From positions 2,885,797-2,949,796 of the forward strand of contig NC_067204.1 of the NCBI RefSeq assembly GCF_026262505.1: DNA of 64,000 bases, read 5' to 3'. Positions 57,902 through 64,000 of this stretch are shown here, piece after piece. The notes below the pieces were generated by a model that was given only the letters and a program-made list of their open reading frames with translations, had not been told where the DNA came from and did no database searches. The translations under genes and the position numbers were made by a program. The number at the start of each line of letters is the position of its first letter. Position 1 is the first letter of the stretch. This DNA comes from Trichomonas vaginalis G3 (taxonomy: Eukaryota; Parabasalia; Trichomonadida; Trichomonadidae).

Positions 57902-58883
57902 ATGAAAAACGCAAAAAGATTCAGCTGGTCTGAATATTTTGGTAATGCAGATAAAGTTAATCAAACTCATAATGGAACAGCATTATATGATACTACAAGC
58001 CCTAAAAATTATTACGTTTTTATTTGTATCTTTGAAAATTGTACAGAAAACGGTGCAATTCATATCGAAAGAAGTAACGATTTATATGTATTACTTGAAG
58101 AGTCTGTATTTAATAGATGTAAATCCACTTCAGGATCTGGTGGTGGATCTGTTTACTTTTACGGTTATTTAGCAGGGCATATTGTTCAACAACGAAATTG
58201 TTATTTTAAATCAATAGATACAAGCTTCTGCAATGCATTTTTTCATAAAGTACCACCTACTAATACTAACGAAAACTATGTCTTTGAAATTTCTGTTTCA
58301 GACTGCGGAGAAAGTGAATCAGAAGGAAGTTACACATTTTACATGGCATTTGGTGATGTCCAAATTAAGAATAACAATATCACTTACAATAAATGCAATT
58401 CCGGTTCATCAATAGTTAGTGACCTTTAGAAAATCAGGTTACTGTAATTTTTCCACTTTCAGAGGAAACAACCAATCCAGTGGTATTTCTCTTTATTTTG
58501 GCAGTACACTTAATTCGGAAATATATGCAGTTTCTTATTGCAATGTTATTGGCAATAAATGCGGAACAGACGATGACCAAGTTCTATTACGTTGTATATA
58601 TAATACTACTATTGATCACAGTGTATTTTTAAATAACACAGTAGTAATTATGTTTGAAGCTTTATACGAAGAATGCACATTGACTATTACTGATTCATAT
58701 GTTGAATCAAAATCAACAGAAGGATATGGAACAGTTAAATTTGAAAGAGATAAACCGAATTCTGATACTAACAGTATTTCCTATTATTATCCTGAAAATT
58801 GTTTCATTGAACCAACAGTCTTAATGTCTAAAGTTTCTTATTTTTTTCAATTTTCTGGAACTTCAACTTGGCTTTTTTATTAA
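57902..58883 (+). pseudogene. Second beta-helix gene, frameshifted
   Basis: This tandem paralogue starts with the same 43 residues as the first copy (MKNAKRFSWSEYFGN) and then diverges to about 65-75% identity by eye. The first frame stops at 58429 (SSIVSDL), and the rest continues in another frame from about 58430 (KSGYCNFSTFRGNNQS) to 58883 (TSTWLFY). One frameshift is enough to explain this. The 17-codon upstream frame is also kept (57880, MVETQFKYEKRKKIQLV). The closing sequence here lacks the cyclase fusion and shows what a normal family end may look like. Confidence 0.65.
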
Positions 58884-59348
58884 AACTTAAAGATTTTAAA
58901 AATGCGCCTTAAGCGTGCACATACCACTTTCTGACATTCTCTCAAATTTTTTTGACACTTATGCTATATATCCTAATTTTCTAGGATAAAAAGTTAATAT
59001 TTTTAATCGGGAAAGAGTTATTATAATTCACTACCTAGTACCTCATCTGACTGTTATACTTTTTTTGTTATTAAAATAAAGAGCATGTCAGAAAGTGGTA
59101 AGTGAACCCTTAATATGTTTATTATTGATATTTTCATAAACTAAAAAAAATATTTTTAATCATACTAAATAATAAATAAGTAAGAACAATATTTCCATCA
59201 CACTTTTTTAGAAGAGAAGAAAATATCCTTCTGCATAATGAAGGGGTGTTGATCCATTGATATCTTTTTGATATGATGAAAAAAAATTATTAATTAATAA
59301 TAATCATACAAAAAAATATAATTTAAAACATAATACATAAAACAAAAA
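58884..59348. other. Relics of ankyrin genes
   Basis: The sequence contains the CATGTCAGAAAGTGG motif twice, on the minus strand with ATG at 58937 (MSESGMCTLK) and on the plus strand at 59085 (MSESGK, then stop). At about 59235-59266 the minus strand reads KDINGSTPLHYAE, a clear ankyrin-repeat fragment. All are short and degraded. No working gene is present. Confidence 0.55.
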
Positions 59349-62300
59349 TCAAACAATTGCTAATTGCATTTGTTCTCGTTCAATAATAGATTCGACTTCA
59401 TTAATAGTGTCGTAAGAAACTTTGTGGAATCCTTCAGATCTGAAGTAGAAAGCGAATTCAGTAGGAATTCCTGTGTTGTACAAAATCTCGTATGGTTCAC
59501 GCGAAATAGATATCTTGTGCGCGGGAGAACCCATTGCGAGAATCAAGTCGTAAGGGTTGTCATCTCTCATTTCGAATATCGGAGGAGTATCAATTCCGAA
59601 TGTCGCGTGTGTTGCTTTCACTTTAGAAATGACACAGTGTGGTTCGACATTGATATCTGACAAATTCTTTGATATCCGTAACGAAACATGCAGAAGAGTT
59701 ATCAATGCTCTGAAATGTGAAATGTTCTGATCCAACAATCCTGAGTACAATTTGATCGCAATTGTTGATCTCGCAACTGGCCAAATATGATTATATTCTT
59801 TACATCCCAAAATAACAATTTGTTTCACTGCAGAAATAGTATCAATTCCTTTAATTCCTCTGATATAAAATGTACTAACATATGCGTTATTTATCTGTAA
59901 AGTAGTAACACTTTCATCACCTGTAAGTGAGTCGTAAACTTCACTTGGCATAAATTGTAAACCAATCAATTTTAATTGGTTCAATTCATTTCTCCATAAA
60001 ACTGTTGCTTCGTATTCTTTTGTTTTATCAGTGATTACACATACGTAACTAACATTTCCTTCTTTCATCTCTAGATTGTCGAATTTGTACTTCAAGATTT
60101 CCATGATTATGTCTCTTTTCTTTTCATCTTTCGGCCGAAACAAAATACGCGTTGCTTTGCCATTGGAATCATCATTTGTAAGCTCTGATGGAATAATTGT
60201 ACCGATACTGTTGATACAATCATCGAATTTCCGGCCAAGCATTGGAGGACTGCTCAGAAAGTCTTCGATTAATGAACTACATGATACAACAATCTCATTC
60301 GAGTTCAAAAGAATATGGTGTTCTAATAAATCTTCTCTAAGCTCATATGAGTTCATTATATCAACGACAACAGCACTCGATTTCTTCATCTCTTCTTCTC
60401 GTGTGGATAAACTGATGGAATCTGTTAACGAACCGTTGCTGTTGTTGAATTTCGGAAGACTAGAAATTATACATTTCGTCAGAACGTCGTAATTCAACCA
60501 GAAAGTACCGTTTGTAGTATATATGGCCAGGACAAACAGAATGAGAGAGAAAGAAAGGATAGCTTGCATGGTTATAGAGAACATGATATTATCTCGCTGA
60601 ATAACTAAGTTCTTCTGAATGGAAACTTCACAAAAGTCTGAATATGTCGTTGATATCTTGATAATTTGGACAACCAACGACCGGAAGTCCTCATTCTTGT
60701 AATTCTTGTTCAAGCTGTCGTAGATATTCAACGCCGCGTTGTCTATAGCTGAGAAAAGTGATCGTTGGTCGCGCGGTGATGAAATATCAACAGATATGTA
60801 AAGTGCGATATCCATAACTCTCGGGTTAGAAGCGGCAAACTTGGCCACGGCGGTGTTCACCATCTTACGAGCGAATTCTATCATGGTATAGAGGTTCTTG
60901 ATGTGCGCTTTCCTCATTTCTTGCGTGGCAGTTTCATTTATATCAGATTCGTCGGCCAGAACAGTTCTTTGACCATTAAGATTCAATTCGCTTACTATAC
61001 GATTAAATTTCTCCATATCAGGTTCTTTAGAATTCGTAGTACATTGATATCTCATAAAATTATTCGATTCCAAAGTACTTTCTTCGAGCAACCTTCTTGT
61101 ATTCGAGACATTATTGTTATATACTACATCTTTTCTCGCTAACAAGAAGAGTTGGCCGATTTTCAAAAGTTGATATGGCATTAAATAAGCGTAAAGTGAC
61201 GAACCGATATCTGTAGCATCTCCTTTCAGCGTAGAGCATATAGTTTCGGAGTAAACAGTCAGTATTATGATGAATAACAAATACATAAAAAATCTTTTGA
61301 AGATTAGATTATTTCTGAAGATGGAATTGGTGTAAGTATTGGTATGTGTCTTCGAAATAATCAGTTCCCTGTTGTATCTTATGTTATTATCCTCTTGTTG
61401 CTGGTGATTGTCCTTTACCCACGAAATCAGCTCTTTCGTGATCGTAATTAGGTCGGTTTTGGACAGTTTGAACAGCGGTTGGAAGAAGGATAATATGGAT
61501 TTCAACATAATGAACGCAAAAAGTATCATTAGAAGCAAACCAATGAAAATGAAGCTCAGATTAACGATCCTCATCACCCTGGAATAGTCATGAACCATTT
61601 TGATCGCGTAGTTGCTTAATTCCGAAATTGTATCGTAAAGATTCTGGGAATAAATGATCAAATCCGTGCTCCCTTTAACATACAAGCCATCGTAACTAGG
61701 AACATTACCTGAAACAACGCTTTGGTAACTAGATGCCAAAATACCAAGAGCTGTTTCAACAGTTGAAGGGAATCTGGTAACATTGAACTGTTTAACAAGC
61801 CATTTATTGATTATCTGAGAGAAATCTTCGGTCTTGTAGGCTTTTAATTCGTTTAAATGCTTTGTAATTTCATTTACAAAGATTTGTAAGTCGCCTGTTA
61901 AGTTTTCCAGCTTGGAATCAAATGTTTTGTTAGAGTATACGTACTGTGAGATGTTTAAGGAAGGTTTCAGCTGAATTACTGTTGATACGAAAGATCCAGC
62001 TGCAACAGATTGAATAATCTTGAAGGCATCGATGGAGGCGTTCCACATCTGATTGATCTTCAGGTCCATGTATAAGTTTATCGACATATTTATGATTAAT
62101 AAGCAAATTGCCATATATACAAAGAGATTCTGGGTCAAATGAGAACATGTGAACGAGGATTCCCCTTTATTGCCAGATCTGGATACAAGCGCATACGCAA
62201 AATTGGTATTCTGGCTTTCTGTGTTGTAATTTGTGATTTGGCAAAATTTATTATAAGGAGAACTCAATTGTCCAGCGGTTCCGTACTGTTTGAACAATCC

Positions 62301-63671
62301 TGTTAACGTTATATATGACGATGCAACCTGGTTTGTTAAGGAAATTAAGTGGTCGGTGTTATCATTGATGATTTCGTTCCAAAACATACCCAGAGTGTTG
62401 GAATAGTCACTCAAGGCCTTGTTTGCACGTATAGTTAAGAACGTTGGCCTTACGCAATTTTCAAATGCGCAAATTCTGGTTTCTCTTATCCAATCTACGG
62501 TTTTCCTTTCAAGCATTGCGTTGAGAGCAACTTTCATTCGCTCCTCGTTGCCGTATTCCTCTGATTGGAGGAAGATAATTTCATTAAATACGAAAGATGA
62601 AGGATTTCTCAACGCCAAGTAATCTAGGATCTCGTTTGGGATGTCTATTTGCGAACTCGCCGCTGTCATGATGTTCTCGAGTGTAAACATCGAGTGTTTG
62701 TCGAATTTCGAGAAATCATGAGTTTGAATAACTTCTCTAAAAGGGAGTAAATTGTATTCCTTGGTGAAATACGATATCAGCAGGCTCAGGAGGAACCCGA
62801 TATTGAACGCGATGATGTAAATTGAGACGTACGTCTCTCCATCCAAATCAAAAATCAAAATTATCAAATTGAGGAGGCTGAAAACGATGCAGGACAGTGT
62901 ATAACTCATCAACATCCTCGGAGATGATAGTCTGAACTGTTGAGTTATGTAAACAATTGACAATATAAGCATAATAAGATTAATCACTAAAATTGCGATT
63001 CTATTCGTAATATAGAAGTTAAAGATCGGAATTGTGAGTAAAATTATTGAATAGGAAAACCGAAAAATGATCGTTTTCGAATTATAAATTGAATCTTTTT
63101 TTGGGATGCCGTATTGTACGAAATACTCGATATATGTTGACACGTATGAGCAAAGGATGACAAATATCGATAGAATGAACATCCCGTAATGACTTGTGAA
63201 TTCATTTGAAAATGCATACGTAACACCTGAGTAACACGCGGGAACTAATAATACATGGAGTCCTACGATGCAAATGCCGAGTGGATATACGTTATCCAGT
63301 TGATAATCTGTTGAATATTTCAAAAATATAAATAAAGTTGAAATGATAATTAAGTAAGTAACAACGAATACTAGAAGAGATATGACCAAATAATCTAAAT
63401 GAGTTGTCGTAGTTATGCCAGGAGTAAAACAAAATACACAATTTAAGATATAAAGGACTGTATCGTGAACTTTGTTAGATTTCCAGCTGAGCTTCGATGA
63501 GTTGAACAAGTACATGAAATTCAACTGTAGTCCAAAGAGGAGATGACCTATAAATATTAAAACATTTAAAGTTTTCATTTTATCCCCAATGGAATAGAGT
63601 AATGTATGAAATGACTGAAACCTATCTTGTTTGCCAATTGGTCCGATGAGATCTGATAAGGTTTTAGGCAT
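59349..63671 (-). CDS. Large membrane protein of the trichomonad cyclase family with degenerate cyclase domain
   Basis: This protein has 1440 residues starting MPKTLSDLIGPIGKQDRFQS. Many membrane segments are grouped at about 35-310 (eight or more), near 515-535, 700-735, 790-815 and 1070-1100, with loops between, the plan of trichomonad membrane adenylyl/guanylyl cyclases. Near the C-terminus, a PAS-like part ends YVCVITDKTKEYEATVLWRN, followed by LIGLQFMPSEVYDSL, the usual linker to the catalytic domain. The domain itself (about 1255-1430) is degenerate: where active enzymes have an FxDIxxFT motif with the metal aspartate, this one reads NAYVSTFYIRG. FGIDTPPIFEMRDDNPYDLI corresponds to the usual GDTVN region. 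It is likely a pseudoenzyme or regulatory partner. Confidence 0.7.
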   Translation of the reverse strand: MPKTLSDLIGPIGKQDRFQSFHTLLYSIGDKMKTLNVLIFIGHLLFGLQLNFMYLFNSSKLSWKSNKVHDTVLYILNCVFCFTPGITTTTHLDYLVISLLVFVVTYLIIISTLFIFLKYSTDYQLDNVYPLGICIVGLHVLLVPACYSGVTYAFSNEFTSHYGMFILSIFVILCSYVSTYIEYFVQYGIPKKDSIYNSKTIIFRFSYSIILLTIPIFNFYITNRIAILVINLIMLILSIVYITQQFRLSSPRMLMSYTLSCIVFSLLNLIILIFDLDGETYVSIYIIAFNIGFLLSLLISYFTKEYNLLPFREVIQTHDFSKFDKHSMFTLENIMTAASSQIDIPNEILDYLALRNPSSFVFNEIIFLQSEEYGNEERMKVALNAMLERKTVDWIRETRICAFENCVRPTFLTIRANKALSDYSNTLGMFWNEIINDNTDHLISLTNQVASSYITLTGLFKQYGTAGQLSSPYNKFCQITNYNTESQNTNFAYALVSRSGNKGESSFTCSHLTQNLFVYMAICLLIINMSINLYMDLKINQMWNASIDAFKIIQSVAAGSFVSTVIQLKPSLNISQYVYSNKTFDSKLENLTGDLQIFVNEITKHLNELKAYKTEDFSQIINKWLVKQFNVTRFPSTVETALGILASSYQSVVSGNVPSYDGLYVKGSTDLIIYSQNLYDTISELSNYAIKMVHDYSRVMRIVNLSFIFIGLLLMILFAFIMLKSILSFFQPLFKLSKTDLITITKELISWVKDNHQQQEDNNIRYNRELIISKTHTNTYTNSIFRNNLIFKRFFMYLLFIIILTVYSETICSTLKGDATDIGSSLYAYLMPYQLLKIGQLFLLARKDVVYNNNVSNTRRLLEESTLESNNFMRYQCTTNSKEPDMEKFNRIVSELNLNGQRTVLADESDINETATQEMRKAHIKNLYTMIEFARKMVNTAVAKFAASNPRVMDIALYISVDISSPRDQRSLFSAIDNAALNIYDSLNKNYKNEDFRSLVVQIIKISTTYSDFCEVSIQKNLVIQRDNIMFSITMQAILSFSLILFVLAIYTTNGTFWLNYDVLTKCIISSLPKFNNSNGSLTDSISLSTREEEMKKSSAVVVDIMNSYELREDLLEHHILLNSNEIVVSCSSLIEDFLSSPPMLGRKFDDCINSIGTIIPSELTNDDSNGKATRILFRPKDEKKRDIIMEILKYKFDNLEMKEGNVSYVCVITDKTKEYEATVLWRNELNQLKLIGLQFMPSEVYDSLTGDESVTTLQINNAYVSTFYIRGIKGIDTISAVKQIVILGCKEYNHIWPVARSTIAIKLYSGLLDQNISHFRALITLLHVSLRISKNLSDINVEPHCVISKVKATHATFGIDTPPIFEMRDDNPYDLILAMGSPAHKISISREPYEILYNTGIPTEFAFYFRSEGFHKVSYDTINEVESIIEREQMQLAIV

Positions 63672-64000
63672 TTAAAACTATTATAAAAAAAATTTCAACA
63701 GATATAAAAAAATCTTAGATTTCAGGGGGTAAAAAATATATTCTTCTCAAAAAGTCACCCCCTAAAATATATTATACGGTATTGGATCTGATTTTGTTTT
63801 TGATGTATTTATATTTGTCTTTTGATGTATTTTCAAAATAATGAGTTAAATATATTTTATGTTTCGAAATTTGATTTGGTCTTTTTTTGTTTTTTGAGAA
63901 ATGGAGTTGTTTGCAATGGTCTTAGACTAACCTGCGCGAATGAACCTATGTTGTGTTTGATTTCTTTGTTTTTGCTGAATGTATTAAGAAATTTTTAAAT
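63672..64000. other. Upstream region of the cyclase-family gene
   Basis: AT-rich. AGGGGGT (63724-63730) and ACCCCCT (63757-63763) form a 7-bp stem with a 26-base loop, 50-90 bases before the start codon on the minus strand. No AAAAGTGACA motif or other gene is seen up to the window end. Confidence 0.45.

Overview
The window looks like nuclear DNA of a parabasalid protist (Trichomonas/Tritrichomonas type). It is AT-rich, no convincing introns are needed to read the genes, and the host genes are typical of the group: ankyrin-repeat proteins, surface beta-helix proteins, a large multi-membrane-span protein of the adenylyl/guanylyl cyclase family, and a surface protein with one C-terminal membrane anchor. 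Two very similar Polinton (Maverick) elements fill the left two thirds. I lean to a tritrichomonad because of the promoter-like sequence described below, but the sequence does not prove the species.

Positions 1-17890 are the right part of Polinton copy 1, which continues off the left edge. After about 1.1 kb of AT-rich spacer (17891-18993), Polinton copy 2 starts at about 18994, in the same orientation and with the same gene order. It can be followed to about 43590. Parts recognised are a major capsid protein, a penton-like protein, an SF3 helicase, an FtsK/HerA-type packaging ATPase, a protein-primed family B DNA polymerase (copy 2 only), a DDE integrase, KilA-N proteins (one with a GIY-YIG domain), a fibre protein with a phage tail-collar-like end, a DNA adenine methyltransferase and several small basic or amphipathic proteins. 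I recognised no adenovirus-type protease. Both copies are broken: roughly two dozen breaks in copy 1 and a dozen or more in copy 2. Long stretches are nearly identical between them, so the family is young.

The non-coding parts of the elements are the most unusual. The facing ends of the two copies carry matching terminal repeats that fold into two-part hairpins with compensating base changes. A divergent promoter region holds 22-base iterons around a unique core, and the iteron sequence is completely different in the two copies while period and place are kept. Accessory intergenic zones hold arrays of orphan leader and hairpin modules.

Positions 43591-45590 are a composite zone. Its centre (44121-45087) is a 250-bp tandem repeat in which four different hairpins tile almost the whole unit. 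I consider this the strangest structure in the window.

From about 45600 to the end lies host DNA: a secreted or membrane surface protein, a large helical protein resembling FHIP/FAM160, a 5'-truncated ankyrin gene, a CMGC/DYRK-like kinase, a protein of unknown function, a Rag/Gtr-type GTPase, two tandem beta-helix genes (one chimeric, one broken), relics of ankyrin and cyclase genes, and a 1440-residue membrane protein with a degenerate cyclase domain. The 10-mer AAAAGTGACA occurs upstream of several host genes and in element intergenic DNA, and is the best candidate here for a core promoter element.
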